A stretch of DNA of 64,000 nucleotides, taken from positions 130,723-194,722 of the forward strand of contig JBBHKE010001075.1 of NCBI GenBank assembly GCA_037447655.1. The letters are read 5' to 3'. Every line of letters starts with the position of its first letter. Position 1 is the first letter of the stretch. This document shows positions 9,912 to 22,920 of the stretch, one piece after another. The notes under the pieces were generated by a model that saw nothing but the letters and a program-made list of their open reading frames with translations, had not been told where the DNA came from and made no database searches. The position numbers were made by a program, and so were the translations under genes. Origin of the DNA: Zygnema cylindricum. Its lineage: Eukaryota > Streptophyta > Zygnematophyceae > Zygnematales > Zygnemataceae.

Positions 9912-10530
9912 AAATTGGATATTGGATGACAAACTGGGCATCATATATACGAGAAAGGGCCATTAGATATGAGAAAATCAGTAAAAGACACGTATGATGC
10001 ATTTTCAAGAAATTTTTTGATTTTTCATCAGTGTCAATTTTCATTGTAGGGCTTTTACCTTTTTTTTCACTTTCCTTTTTCGAATTAGTGTGACCAAGAG
10101 TCACAATTTTGGACATGAAAGTAAATAATTTTAGTTATGGGGTTTTAGTTTGTTGGGATTTTAGTTTGTTTCAATTTCCTATTTTTGATGCTTTGTAAGA
10201 TTTTGTTCAATTTTTGTACTTTTAATCATTGTGAACAAGTTTTGTAGTGTTAAACTTTGTGGAAATATTTTGCACTTTCAAACTTTGCGAGCGTTTTTGT
10301 TCTTCTAATCTTTGTGAACAAATTTTGCTCATTTAACTCCATAAACTATGTTTTTTGTACTTTTTGAGATGTTATATTTCATTTATCCCAGTTAGGGAAG
10401 GTGAGTTTAAAAAATGAAATCCCACGATGTGGATTTGAGCCACAAATATATTACTTTGCATTTAAAACAGCATGAAAAATGTAATATATATATATATATA
10501 TTACATTTAAATGCGAAGTTATACATTCGT

Positions 10531-10531
<1 letters not shown>

Positions 10532-10619
<88 letters not shown>
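10532..10619. repeat. (AT)n microsatellite, about 88 bp
   Basis: Uninterrupted TA dinucleotides. Shorter, imperfect AT runs continue at 10483-10501 and 10690-10800. Confidence 0.9.
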
Positions 10620-10624
<5 letters not shown>

Positions 10625-11328
10625 ATATTTAAAAAACATAAAAAAATCTTAACTTTTAACATTTAAAAGCATAATACTATATCATATTATCATATATATG
10701 CATATACATATATGTATATACATACATATATATGTATATATATATATATAGGTAAATATATATATATATATATATACATATATATATGTATATATTGTGT
10801 ATATCTTTCAAATTCATGGTGAACATGGTTGATATTGTTTACTTGCATATCAATAATGCGTAAAAATATACGCACATACATATATAAAAGTACATAAATG
10901 ATAGCATAAAAAATATAGAAGTTGTGTGTTTTGTTGAAATTCGAAGCAAATTTGGTATTGGATACTATTTTTTTAATTAATTTATTTATAGAGATATACT
11001 AATGTATGTATATATGTTCGCATACCTACGTTTTTTTCTCGAAAAGAAAAGATGGAAATGAAACATTTCTATTTGTTCCTTCAGTTCAAAGCATCTTTTG
11101 TAAAAAAATCTCTAGTTCTTATTGTTTTGACTTGCAACTATACTTTGATTAATATCCGAGGCCATGGAAGAAGCCATGGAAGAAGCCATGGAAGAAAGGC
11201 AGAAGGAAAGAGAGGGAGAGGATAGCGAGAGACGGGCATGGGGAAGTAGAACGAGCTCGGGAGCTAGACGGAGAGGGCCGCGGAGAGGGAAGAGGAGTGG
11301 GATGGATAAGGGGGACGGAGAGGAGGAG

Positions 11329-11348
11329 AGAGCGAGAGAGAGAGAGAG

Positions 11349-11419
<71 letters not shown>
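11329..11419. repeat. (AG)n then (AT)n compound microsatellite
   Basis: A purine run GAGAGAGAGAG merges into about 67 bp of AT. Apparent frames here are artefacts of the repeat. Confidence 0.9.
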
Positions 11420-11421
<2 letters not shown>

Positions 11422-12648
11422 AAAATTTCAAAAAACAACTGAAATATCATGATGGAGGTTCACCCAGAGACGATGTTCCATCACGTAGAGTTTGTAAACC
11501 ATGTGTTGTAAACTGAGTGGCACCACGTAAGTTACGATCTGATATTGAATATCTTTAAAGATTTTTTTACACTAACAAATTTAACTTCAAATCTTCATTT
11601 GCGTACCATGTACGTGCGTAGAGTCGTCATACGACAAACCTTTGTATTTTTTGCAGGCGCTAATCTTTTACGTCAGCTCATTTTTTAGGGTTCTTGTTTT
11701 CGAACACGCGAAATTCATTTGCCATGGTGTGACGATCCTCACTCTCCCTGCTCTCCCCCCTCTCCCCCTCTACCCCACTTCCCCTCTCCCATTCTCCCCC
11801 TTTTTGTCTCTCCCTCCCTCGCTCCCTCCCTCGTCATGTCCTTTGCCAAAAATAGTGTGACGAAAGAGCGTTGCCAAAAATAGCGCGACAAAGGAGCGTT
11901 ACGAGATTACGTTTTTTGTTTTGGACTTCATTTTGAAACGTACATATCATGTGCAAATTTTGGGAATTTCATTAGCTGTCCATGGTGACACATAACTTTA
12001 TCGTCCTACGTGTCGCGACTCATTTTTTTTTGTAGCTATAGAAAAAAATGAAGCGAATGCCTCGCGAATGAATACCTGGATATCGGGTACTATCAAATTG
12101 CATAATATCATTATTACCTCTTAGACTTTCGAAAAGTATTGGCAAGATCCTTTAGAATGTTCTTCGCTTATTGGTACGGATAGATGGGGATTTGTGTATA
12201 TTACTCAACAATTTGTCTAATGGAATGCCACCCTTAACGAACTTACTTTGTATTTTAGCGCGGATCCTCCGGAGTGGGTTTTTAGGTGTTCCCATGTGTA
12301 ACAACGAAATTGTCACTTAAAGGTGTGATGGTTGTATACGTCGACAATGCCCGTGGCGAGCTATCAGCGTTTACAATTTGTGATGATGCACGCTATTTTT
12401 TGTAACTGCTTCTAACGTCGCATGCTTTTCCTTGAAGATGCGCTTTGCCTTTGCATCCACTGTCCAGTAGACGTGAAATGGCATCGGAATCTCGAGATCC
12501 TTGCAAATCAAAATCCGTACCCGATGGAAACGGACAAAACAAAACATATGGGAATTGATCATCGCAGTGACTATTTTGGTTGCGCCCAGTCATTTATGTC
12601 ACCTTGTGAAAGATTGTTCATTTTAAGTACACATTGGTACAAGTTAAG

Positions 12649-13373
12649 TACCGTTGAGATTAAATTTAACGGTCAATTAGTTGATCAACTTTGACTTTTA
12701 AAATATTGAAACAACTGTTTAAAATTTTGCCGCGCTTGTGAACGTCGACCGTCACAATAAAATCCACAATTCACACGGTCGGCCAAGGTTTACGGTAACA
12801 AAACTGCGGCAACTACATGTAAACAAAAGTGTTGCACGCACTTTCTGACTTTACATGAACTCTTTTGTGAGAGCACATATTGGCTTTTAACGAATCGTAA
12901 ATAGTGTAGCTTGATTTGGTCGCGCCTGACAATTCACATTCATTCATATTTTTACTTGGGTCCGTTTTATTATATTGTACAAAGTTTATTTTGTTTCGTG
13001 CGATTTAATTTATCAGTACAAAACTTCTAGCATTTTAGTTTTTAGAGGTTTTATTTCGCGTCGTTATTCAATTTGCGTCTAAGTTCAATGTAAAGCTTCA
13101 GAATTGAATTTCAATTATGTGGCAAAGTTAAAGGCCAACATGTGCTCTAAAAGTGGAGCTCACGTAAAGTGAGAAAGTGACTGTGCACAACACTTTTATT
13201 TACATGTGGTTGTTGCAGTTTTTTCGCCCTAAACCTTCGATGACCGTGTGAATTGCTGATATTATTATGATGGTTGACGTTCACAAGCGCGACAAAGTTT
13301 TAACCGGTTGTTACAATGTTTTGAAAGTCAAAGCTATTCAATTGATTGATCGTCAAATTTAAAATCAACGGTA
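12649..13373. mobile_element. Foldback element with about 240-bp terminal inverted repeats
   Basis: 12649-12893 (from TACCGTTGAGATTAAATTT) is the imperfect reverse complement of 13135-13373 (ending AATTTAAAATCAACGGTA). Matching landmarks include CGCGCTTGTGAACGTC / GACGTTCACAAGCGCG and ACATGTAAACAAAAGTGTTG / CAACACTTTTATTTACATGT. The spacer of about 240 bp is non-coding. Long TIRs without coding capacity fit a MULE- or foldback-type element. Confidence 0.7.
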
Positions 13374-14046
13374 ATGTTGTGTATCGGGTAAAAAAATATC
13401 GCGATATATTAGATATTGGATACATCGATTATTGATCGGTCGGAGGCCTCGATATGGAACGGAAAGCCGTATGGAAAGTCGTATGAAAAAGGTACAAAAA
13501 AATCGTAGCCTCCCCACGACGAGGTGCCCGCCACGAGGGCAGTTTTGATTTTGCTTTGACCGCACCAACCTTCGATATAGCGGTCAAATATATTAATGAC
13601 ATCAGCAATATGTCGCCGATAAAACGATTATATTTTACATAACCTAAAAAAGGTACAAATCGAATATAGGCTAAGGCAATTAGATCTCACAAAACTAAAG
13701 ACTAAACATAACCGAACCGAAACCGACCAAGTCAAAATTTTACATAACCGAAACCGACCTTTTTTTGAAATCTGAGTAACGGCCGGCTGGTTGTCAAGCT
13801 TCAAAATTGTTAACATAAGCCGTGAAGTTTACGAAAATAAAAGTTAACCGAAACTCGATTTCTCGCGTCTAACCATACCCTCCCGTAACCGAATAAGGAC
13901 CAAATGAGTGGTGTATCTCCCTTATACCTTCCACGATACCAAGAGTACAAAGTACAATAATGTTGGATAGTATTGACAATACAAAACCTTATTTTTTTCG
14001 TTTTTTGTTACCTGACCGTAACCGATTTTGTTTTTTTTTCGTTAAT

Positions 14047-14599
14047 TGTTGAGATTCAAAAGGGCTAGTAGGATCGATCAATTACAAAGCGGAAGCTAAG
14101 GAAAAAGAAACAATTCTCTATATGAGAAGATAAGCTTAATTACTGAACAAGAAAGATGGTATATTATGAGACAGAATAAGCACTCAGTGTAGAATTAGCA
14201 GCTGGGAAAAAATTGGAGAGAATCATTCTGTAGATTGATGATTGATGCATAGCTTTGGTACATTTTTATATGTGTAGGTGTTGTGTAGACCTATGCAATT
14301 TGCGTGTCACGTAAAGAAATAGAATCTAACTTGTGACACACGTAGACCATTCAAAGATCGCCAAGTACAAAATATCCGCGTGCTTTTTCGTCACGTATAC
14401 TCAAAATTTGCGGGTACCTGACTTCCCGTATACTACAAGTCAAGGACCACGTTTTCACGAAAACTTGACGTCTACGTATATGTACCTTCACGTCTATCAA
14501 CCGTACATATAACTTACTTCGGTTGATTCATTCACACGTCACTTTGACTATGTTTGACTTTCTGGTCCTTAGCTGAAAATGGACACAAAAATCTTAACA
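14047..14599 (-). repeat. copia-2 3' LTR (553 bp)
   Basis: Runs TGTTGAGATTC to ATCTTAACA, collinear with the right LTR, e.g. CAATTCTCTATATGAGAA and GTGTAGACCTATGCAA. Confidence 0.88.
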
Positions 14600-15210
14600 C
14601 CCCCTCTCTGGGTCATTTTTTGCATACTATCAACTGTCCTCACTAAATAGGACCAACTCCTGTGAGCTGATTACAAACAACTATTTTTTCTCGAGGAACT
14701 GCCTTAGTCAAGTGATCTGCTGTTTGTTGAGCTGAATTAACAAACTCAAACTTTAAAACTTTCTTTTCAACATGTTCTCTTAGAAAATGTGTTTTAATGT
14801 CTTTATGTTTTGTCCTTGTATGGTAAACTGGATTTTCATCAAAGCAATGCTACTCTCATTATCTGTGAGAATTAATATCTCCTCAATGGGTACAAACCCT
14901 ATCTCAGAATAAAAGTTGCAAAGCTAAATGGCTTCCTTTGTTGCTTGAGTAGTCGCCACGTATTCCGCCTCCGTGCTGGATAACGCCACAGAAGATTGAC
15001 ATTTTGAACTCCAACTAATAAGCCTCCTGAACACGTGAAAATCCAGTCGGTCGTGCTCCTCCTTGTGTCGAGGTCGCCTCCCCAATCCGCATCAACATAG
15101 ATGAAAAAAATCAATGTCTCCGGTGTTCTTCAAAAATTATAGGCCGTAATTTATAGTCCCTTTCACATAACGTAAAATACTTTTAACTGCATACCAATGC
15201 TCTAGATCTG
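14600..15210 (-). pseudogene. copia-2 RNase H remnant
   Basis: Minus-strand reading gives VDADWGGDLDTRRSTT (start of the copia RNase H domain). Upstream of it lies LEHWYAVKSILRYVKGTINY, the RT-RNase H connector. Stops and frameshifts follow. The fragment ends at the copia-1 junction. Confidence 0.75.
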
Positions 15211-16270
15211 TGAAACTCTGAGACCTTCATAAGTCCTCAGAGTGGCCAGCTTCCAAGAAGCCACTAGGATAACCCTGACCCCTTTGTGTTTCATTATGAA
15301 TTACTGCCACCCTGGCAAACAAAAACTCTGACCACCTTCACCTGTGTGAAGGGAAGACTCCCCTGAGTCAATAGCAAAAAGAATCTCTAAATTTGATCCC
15401 TTGAGCAGTAAGTTATGGAGGGTCAAAGTTGACCTTTTGTATCGATGCTCTCTGGGAGAGAGTGTCCTATCTACCAATTTTTCCTAAGTCCTATCTCTCT
15501 CACAAACTCTATCTACTGATGTACGGACCAATCATGTTACTCCTCTATACACAAAAGTACAGTTGTCGGTGTACTTTCTGTCAAAAACTATACGACATGT
15601 ACGAAATGTCGACAAGTGGTATATCCGGATTCGCTCCCTTAATCCTCGGAGATGCCGCGATCCAATATCTTTCTGCCACGTGTCATCCTATGTGGCAATG
15701 ACCACAAACCGCCGAAATCCTCTTCCGCGATCTCGGCATACATTTCGGCCGTCCGATTAAATGCATATTTAATCGTAGCCGTAATAAATAATTGCGCGGT
15801 ATTCGTTTCGCTATCGAAACAAATGCGCAGTACTTGTTCCTTGTCCGTACCTTTAATCCGTACTTTTACATAACCGGATCTATGTATCCCGTACGCAGTT
15901 GTAGTTAAATGATTTATCCAACGTAATTGTATATAAATACTTTTAAAATCCTGTACTATGTATTATTGGTTTTAGACTTAACAGTTAGGACTGCCGGTTA
16001 CCGGCTATCTATCATTCTGTAGGTACCAGGATCATATCCTGGTTCTGACGCTAATCCTTTTAGTAAATAAACCGGTAAATAAACTAATCTATTTCTCGTA
16101 AATCTCTGGATAGCTTAGGCATCCATACCTCTAGCTTCCACTTAAACTTCCCAGTGACTGCGACAAGTGTGGGAGTTGGAGAGAGAAGTTAGAGATAGAC
16201 TGCCCCAACTTCTTTTTGTATTTTAATTTAGACCTAGAAAATACTTGAAAAGGAACCATTAATTTGTACA
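15211..16270 (-). repeat. copia-1 3' LTR (about 1060 bp)
   Basis: On the minus strand it begins TGTACAAATTAATGG right after the polypurine tract and ends AGAGTTTCA. A TATAAATA-containing stretch lies near 15930. Confidence 0.7.
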
Positions 16271-16283
16271 CTCCCCTTATTTT

Positions 16284-17845
16284 CTAGTCACTCTTTAATT
16301 TTAGACCACACTTCTCCCTACAAAAAATTAGCTTAGGGGAAGGCACAGGTTTGGTCATCATATCTGCTACCATTTCGCTATCTGGTCGGTACTCTAAACT
16401 GATTATTTTGTTTTCTACTTTCTCTCTAACAAAGCTGAGTCTAATGTCCATGTGTTTGGCTTTAAAATGATGTTTAGGATTGGCAGAAATTGCGATTGCT
16501 GCCTGATTATCACAAAATATTTTCTGCACACCACTTTTAAGGTGACCGAGCTCACCAAGCAAAGACTTGACCCACATCAATTCTTTTACAGCAGAGCAAG
16601 ATGCCATATACTCAGCCTCTATGGTAGACTGAGCAATAACCTTTTGCTGTTTGCTACTCCAACAGCAAGCCCCATCACCCACATATAATACATATCCAGA
16701 AGTACATCTCCTCATCGGAGCATCACCATAACTAGCATCACTCGAAGTAGTGATGTCAGTATTCTCCCCACCCAAATGCAACCATAGATCCCTAGTTCCT
16801 ATCAAGTATCTAAGGACTCTCTTAGGTGCCTCCCTACCCCTCTTAGTGGGAGCATTTAGACTTCTACTCAGCACTCCTACAGCTGCAGCTAAATCCGGCC
16901 GGGTACAATTCATAAAATAGATTAGACTTCCCACTACTTGTCTGTAAGGAATAGTCTGCATAAACTTCTGTTCTTCAGGAGATAATTCCTTGTCTAAGAC
17001 TATGACTCCTTCTTCCTCACTCCCCTCACTTCCCTTCTTTAACTCCATTGGAGTTGTACAACTATTAGCTTTATCCATCTGATATTTTCAAGCATGTTCC
17101 ATATTGCTTTCTTTTGAGTCAATCTTATAATCTTTGTTTTTCGGTCTCTTTCTACTTGAATTCCCAAAATATATTTTGCTTCCCCCATATCCTTCATTTC
17201 AAATCTCCCCTTAAGATCGGTTTTCAATTTATTAATTTTTTCCATTGATTTACTTAAAACAAGCAAATCATCAACATAAATTGCAATAAATATAAAACCT
17301 TCCTCATCTTCGAAAACATAGATTGAGTGATCTGAGCTGATTCGGATATATCCCAGACCGGTAAGAAACTCATCAAGCGTCTTATTCCACTGTCGAGGCG
17401 CCTGTTTCAAACCATAAAGAGATTTAATCAGCCGGCATACCTTACTCTCCTCTCCTTCCTCCACAAACCCTTCAAGTTGTCGCATGAAGATCTCCTCTTC
17501 CAATTCGTCATGCAAAAATAATGTTATGATGTCCTTCTGGTGTTCTTCCATGTCTTCCGCTGGTGCGAAGCTGAGAAGTATGCGGACGGAGGGAAATCTG
17601 AAGACCGGGGCAAAGGTTTCCTCGTAGTCAATTCCCTCCTTTTGTGTAAATCCCTTTGCCACTAATCGGGCCTTGTAGCGCTCAATCGTGTTATCTGGGT
17701 TCAGTTTTAATTTGAAAACCCACTTACAACCGATTGGTTTTCGGTTAGGTGGACAATCCACCAGCTCTGAAGTATCGGCTGCCATAATTGAGGCCATCTC
17801 CTCATTTATGGCTGTCTTCCACCGGTTTCTTTCTGGACAAGTCAT
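16284..17845 (-). pseudogene. copia-1 reverse transcriptase and RNase H
   Basis: Two overlapping minus-strand frames, 17845-17039 and 17078-16284, are offset by one frameshift near 17075. The first holds the RT, with KWVFKLKLNPDNTIERYKAR, LYGLKQAPRQWN and the catalytic YVDDLLVLSK. The second holds the RT tail, connector (NCTRPDLAAAVGVLSRSLNA) and RNase H (SDASYGDAPMRRCTSGYVLY, STIEAEYMASC). The lost frame makes the copy non-functional as it stands. Confidence 0.88.
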
Positions 17846-17854
17846 CGCCTCTCC

Positions 17855-19490
17855 TTAAGTTTGAGGTTCATCTTGATGAGATAGTTTTGTTTCCTTGTTA
17901 TTAACCTGTTCTTCTTGCAATCTTTTGCTACTTCTCCTTCCCCCCTCAAAATTTGTTGCCGGAATAGATGGTTCTCGTGGGTTCTTTCGAACAATCTCGG
18001 CTTCTCCCCTGTCCCTTGATTTTGAATCAGTTTCCACCACGTCTTCTGCTTCGGGTAAAGTTGTCACTGGAGTTTCCGCAGTCGAGTTCTTTTCGGTCTG
18101 ATTTGTACCTGCAAGAATGTCATCTTCTCTAAAACCTGGATAGTTAGGAAGTTCAAAGTCATCGGAATTTTCCGACTCAAATCTGATTTTACTGACTTTG
18201 TATACTTGAAGGGAATCTAAGGACTTTCCTTCATCCATAAATACTAGATGCTTTACTAAGATTATATCTTTCCTTTTTAGATCATAGACTCTATATCCTT
18301 TCACATCCTCATCATATCCTAATAAGTATCCCGGTTTTCCTTTAGGATCTAGCTTCCAATTAGATCGATCTGTATCTAGACTGAATACTTGACTGCTGAA
18401 AACCTTTAAGTTAGATATGTCTGGTTTTCGACCTGTCCATCTCTCATAAGGTGTTTGATCTTTTATAGCTGAAGTAAGAACTCTATTTTTGAGGTTATTA
18501 GCACAGTTCATTGCTTCGGCCCAAAACCTTTTTCCTATCTTCTTGTCCGACAACATACTTCTAGCACTATCACTTAGTGTCCTATTTAATCTTTCAGCTA
18601 CCCCATTCTGTTCTCGGTTTTCTGGAATTGTCTTTTGGTGTTGGACTCCATCTTCCCTCAGAAAATCCTCAAACTGGTTAGATGTATACTCTCCACCATT
18701 GTCACTCCTTACTCTCTTGATTGGAGTTTCATGGAGTTTTTTTGCTCCATGCTTCATATTGTCTAAAACAATCCTGAGCCTCTAAGTTGTTTTTCAAAAA
18801 ATACACCCTGGAATACCGAGACCAATCATCAGTGATAGTCATCATAAATCTCTTCCCCCACGGTGAGGGCACTTTAGCCGGTCCCCAAATATCTGTGTGT
18901 ACTAAATCTAGAATTTTTTCTCCCTTATAAATGACTATTTTGGGAAGGGTAATCTGTGTGCTTTACCTTGAGCACATCCACTACAATAACTTATATTATC
19001 ACTCTCACTGAACTGAATCCCTTCCACCACTCCCATCTTTTTCATCTCTCTTAACTTATCTAGATTCACATGCCCAAGCCTCTTATGCCACATCATAATA
19101 TTATGAACACCAGCATAATAAAGTTTCTTTGTTTCATTACTTAAAATCAGCCTAAACATCCCTTGGCTACCTTTCTCAGCAATGAAATAGACCTCTTCCT
19201 CAAAACTAGCAGTAAAGACTCTAGTGCTAGTAAAAAAACCCTTATTATCTAATACAGATGTAGAGATGAGGTTTTTGTTCAAATTCGGAATAAACAATAC
19301 ATTGGAGAATGTTACTATAGATGTCTTTCCTTCTACTTACACTTTCAGATCTACCGATCCTACAAGAGTAGTAGTGACTATCCTTCTATCCGCGTACTCT
19401 ATCTCTACGGTGGGAATCTTTCTTATCTTAGTGAACATGTGCTTATCCTTACACATGTGCATGGAGGCACCTGAATCTTTAATATAGCCT
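17855..19490 (-). pseudogene. copia-1 protease and integrase region
   Basis: Minus-strand pieces: protease DSGASMHMCKD near 19440-19480; GAG-pre-integrase and the HHCC zinc finger (MWHKRLGHVNLDKL and YCSGCAQGKAHRLPFPK) in 19297-18935; integrase core with RVRSDNGGEYTSNQFEDFL and QNGVAERLNRT in 18757-17855. Stops separate the pieces. Confidence 0.85.
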
Positions 19491-19500
19491 GCTTCACCTT

Positions 19501-20340
19501 TCAATCAACCGTAAGCGCATTTTTGCCTTCGTGGAATTTCGACCTCGTTTTTCGCCTCCAACTCCTCATCCTATTGGAGCTCATCGTCCTCGTCCTCGTC
19601 CTCGGATTCGCCTCATGCACCTGTGTCACAAGGGCCTTTTTCTTTCCTCTCGGGGTTCCACCGGTCTGCCCCTCCTTTAACCGAAGCTCGGTTAGCTCAG
19701 TGCACTCCGCCATATAGGGCCCCGGTTTCTTACAAAAATGACATAAACCTTTGGGAGCCCTTGGTTCGAACTCGTCAGCCTGTTTTTTCTGCTCCCTACC
19801 CCCATAGTTTCCGACTGGTTTCCGAGAATACTTGTTCCTCCAGTCATTCGCTGTTGCCAAGGCTTGGCCACTCTTTCCTCCCCTTCGGATCTCAATCGTA
19901 TTCTCTCGAACGAGAATCATCCCTACCACTGAGTTCCATATCCACCTTGAGTCCGGCAAGTCCTGCACACGGTTGACTATGTTCTCGAACTCATCAGGTA
20001 ACTTCATCAGTAAACAGTTAACATTTTCTTTTTCACTAAAATCTTTTCTCGCACTCTCTAGCTCCATGAAGAGTGTAGCAAGCTCATTGCAAAAATCCAA
20101 CATCTTCCCCCATTTGTATACATATTCCTTAACTTTCTGATCAACCAACTGTTGTTGCTAAATCGTACAACTTCGGTACATCTCTATGAGAGCCATCCAC
20201 AGATCGGATGCCTTTTCTACCTGCAAATGAGGACATGCAAGTCCGCGGGTAGGATGGCGTAGGATGAAGTGCTTTGCCGCCATATTGTTGAAGTCCCAAG
20301 TTTCAGTATCATTCTCCTCGTTCCTCGGAATAAGTGACAT
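19501..20340 (-). pseudogene. copia-1 gag remnant
   Basis: Minus-strand frames contain the gag (UBN2-like) region and a zinc knuckle CHFCKKPGPYMAEC whose His position is Pro. The copia-4 counterpart (CHFCREPRHYMVDC) keeps the His. An in-frame stop splits the gene near 20150. Confidence 0.72.
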
Positions 20341-20621
20341 GAATGCTGAACCAGTTTATTTTGGTGTGGTCGTCTCGTTCTCTGCTCTTTTGTCCACGAC
20401 CACTTCTTCCTTTGTCTCCTCTGTTGAATATGGACCTGCTTTTTTTTGTGAATCTGCATCCTTCAAACCCTAGAGGGATTCCAAGACTTGATGGACGCCC
20501 GAATCGTCCACTCACTATCTTCCAAAACCTTTTTTTGCATAGAGCTCCTATCATCATACTTTCCCAGTATATTAAGAGAGTTCCATTAAAGATGGGTACC
20601 CTAGAGGGTGGGCCCATAACT

Positions 20622-20836
20622 TGAAACTCTGAAACCTCCATAAGTCCTCAGAGTAGACAGCTTCGAAGAAGCCTCAAGGATAACCCTGACCCGTTTGTGT
20701 TTCAGCAAGAATTACTGCCACCCTGGCAAACAAAAACTTTGACCACCTTCACCCCTATGAAGGTAAGACTTCGCTGAGTTGATAGCAAAAAGAATCTCAA
20801 AATTTGCTCCCCTGAGCAGTAAGTTATGGAGGGTCA
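20622..20836 (-). repeat. copia-1 5' LTR, truncated to 215 bp
   Basis: Collinear with 15211-15425, ending at the junction with copia-2 RT. The first 845 bp of the LTR are absent. Confidence 0.78.
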
Positions 20837-22920
20837 TAATAAATCTGCTGCCCTTAAGGCTATTAAACTTCTGAGACTATTAAACTTCACTACTGGTGAT
20901 AAAGTCTTAGTGTAATCAACCCCCTCTTCTTGGGAATACCCTTTAGCAACTAACCTCGCGTTATATCTTTCCACTGACCCATCTGATTTCCTCTTAATCT
21001 TAAAGACCCATTTACACCCCACAATGTTTTTCTCTTCTGGGCGTTCTACTAAGGTCCAAGTTTTGTTTTTGATCAGTGATTCATATTCTAATTCTATTGC
21101 CTTTTTCCATTTCTGAGAATTAGAGCTCTCTAAAGCTTCATGAAAGGTTTACGGTTCCCCCTCTGCCGCCATAGAGCAATAAGCTAAACCCACAACTCCC
21201 GTTTCTTCAATGAGCCGTTTTGGTTTAGCACGTATCTGATTAGAAACTTTTTGAGGAGTTACCTTCAATCTTGATTGTTGAATCGGATTCGGAGAGGTTG
21301 TAATTTGCAAAGGTTGTAGTGCCGGTAATTTCTCCACTGGTAAAGGTTGAAAGGTTGATGTTCCACCGGGGATGACGGAAGTCTGAACTGGAATGGAAAT
21401 TGGCGTCGATGACGAAGGCTCCACTTCATCTTCTCTGCTTGGAGTACCTGGTGTTTGTGGAGACCCACTTTCCAATTCCTCTTGACTGTTAAAAGGAATA
21501 GTGACAGTCTCTGGTTCTTTAGACCAAGGGTCAAAACTACCTGTCACATCTGAACTATTTTTTTTCCCTTCATCTACACTCACATCTCAACTAACATGAA
21601 CTTTCCTTGTAACTGGGTCATAAATTCTGTAAGCTTTTCTATTTATGTCATAACCTACAAACACACCACTCCAACTCTTCTTGTCAAATTTCTTTCTATT
21701 CTGTGCAAGGATGTGAACAAAGGTTTTACTTCCAAACACTTTAAAATGTTTAACATTTGGTTTAAAGCCTGACCAACATTTTTCAGGTGTAATATTTTTC
21801 AGAGAAGTACTAGGAGAACGATTCTTCAAATAAATTGCAGTAAAGATAGCTTCAGCCCATAGGTTTTGACTTAGTTTTGCACTATGTACTAAACAACGTG
21901 CAATTTCAACTAAAATTCAGTTTAGTCTTTCTGATACTCTGTTTTGCTGCGGACTATAAGCTACTGTGAATTCTTATTGTATCCCCCTAGTTTTGCAGTT
22001 TTTCTTAAAAGCATTGGAGGTATATTCTCCCCCATTATCCGACCTTAAAATTTGGATCCGTTCTCTTGCCTGGTTTTCTACCATGGTTTTAAACTCTCTG
22101 AATTTTCAAGGGCTTCACTCTTGGATTTCATAAAATACACCCATACTTTTCTAGTGCACTCATCCGTAAATGTGATGAAAAATCTAGAACCTCTAGGACT
22201 TAAGGGGTGAGGACCGCTCAAGTCAGAATGAATAAGCTCCAACTTCCTTCTATGTTTGGGTTTATCATCTTTATGAATAGGAAGCTTTCTTTGCTTACCT
22301 TGAGCACATCCTTCACACACCTTAAGGTTGTCTTTAGCGTTGACGTCCTCAAGTCCTCTGACCATCTTCTTTTCAATGAGTCGTTTGATATTCTGCTCTC
22401 TCAGATGACCAAATCGTTGATGCCATAGCTCCAAAGTTTGTGCTTCTTTGCTGAAGTTCATATGTGCATCTTCATCATCCAAACGTAGAGTAAAAAGATT
22501 CCCTTCCGGATATCCAGGAGCGATTAGCTTTCCCTCACTCCTAATTTCACAACGTTTGTTTTTCTTTTTCTCAAATTCAACTTTTAGTCCACTCTTCACA
22601 GCATGCATTACACTGAAAAGGTTATGCTTAAACCAGGTAAGTATAAAACATCTTTTAAATGCCCTTCATGACTACTAGTATCACACTATAACTGTAACTT
22701 AACCTCGCCTATTAAACTGGTCTCTAAAATCTTATCATCTGCCAGTACAATTCGTCGAGGATACTGTAATGTTGTGAGAGAGGAAAAGATGGATTGTCAT
22801 TACACATATGATGAGGTGCTCCAGAATCTATAATCCATTTACTTTTCTGAGCATTTTACTGTGTGAGAAAAAGTTTAGTCTCATCCTAAATGGTCATGGC
22901 AAATGATGGTTTGTTCTGTC
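20837..22920 (-). pseudogene. copia-2 protease, integrase and RT start
   Basis: Minus strand, right to left. Protease DSGAPHHMCNDNPS lies near 22800. GAG-pre-integrase has LWHQRFGHLREQNIKRL and CEGCAQGKQRKLP. The integrase core is broken by stops near 21900-22080 and is followed by a C-terminal part with KMPEKCW-like and RKAYRIYDP words. A Pro/Ser-rich linker follows (21583-21149). RT begins GCKWVFKIKRKSDGSVERYN and is cut off after SLIALRAADLL at the copia-1 junction. Confidence 0.82.

Larger units (their letters stand above)
9912..12640. other. Gene A downstream region, no gene
   Basis: 9912-10460 matches the gene B downstream region (31699-32215) and the start of C's (63620-64000), so it is part of the duplicated unit. 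The rest holds AT microsatellites, a purine run (11160-11352, three tandem CCATGGAAGAAG units at its start) and unique AT-rich sequence. No open frame has domain support. Confidence 0.6.
15211..20836 (-). mobile_element. copia-1: Ty1/copia element nested in copia-2
   Basis: Its 3' LTR is 15211-16270, preceded on the minus strand by the polypurine tract AAGGGGAG. Its 5' LTR is represented only by the last 215 bp (20622-20836), which match 15211-15425 (TGAAACTCTGA to GGAGGGTCA). The gag-pol frame is broken in several places. It belongs to the same family as copia-4, with matching IN and RT residues and related LTR words such as CTGCTCAGGGGAGCAAATTT. No target duplication is visible because the right end is truncated. 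Confidence 0.82.
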
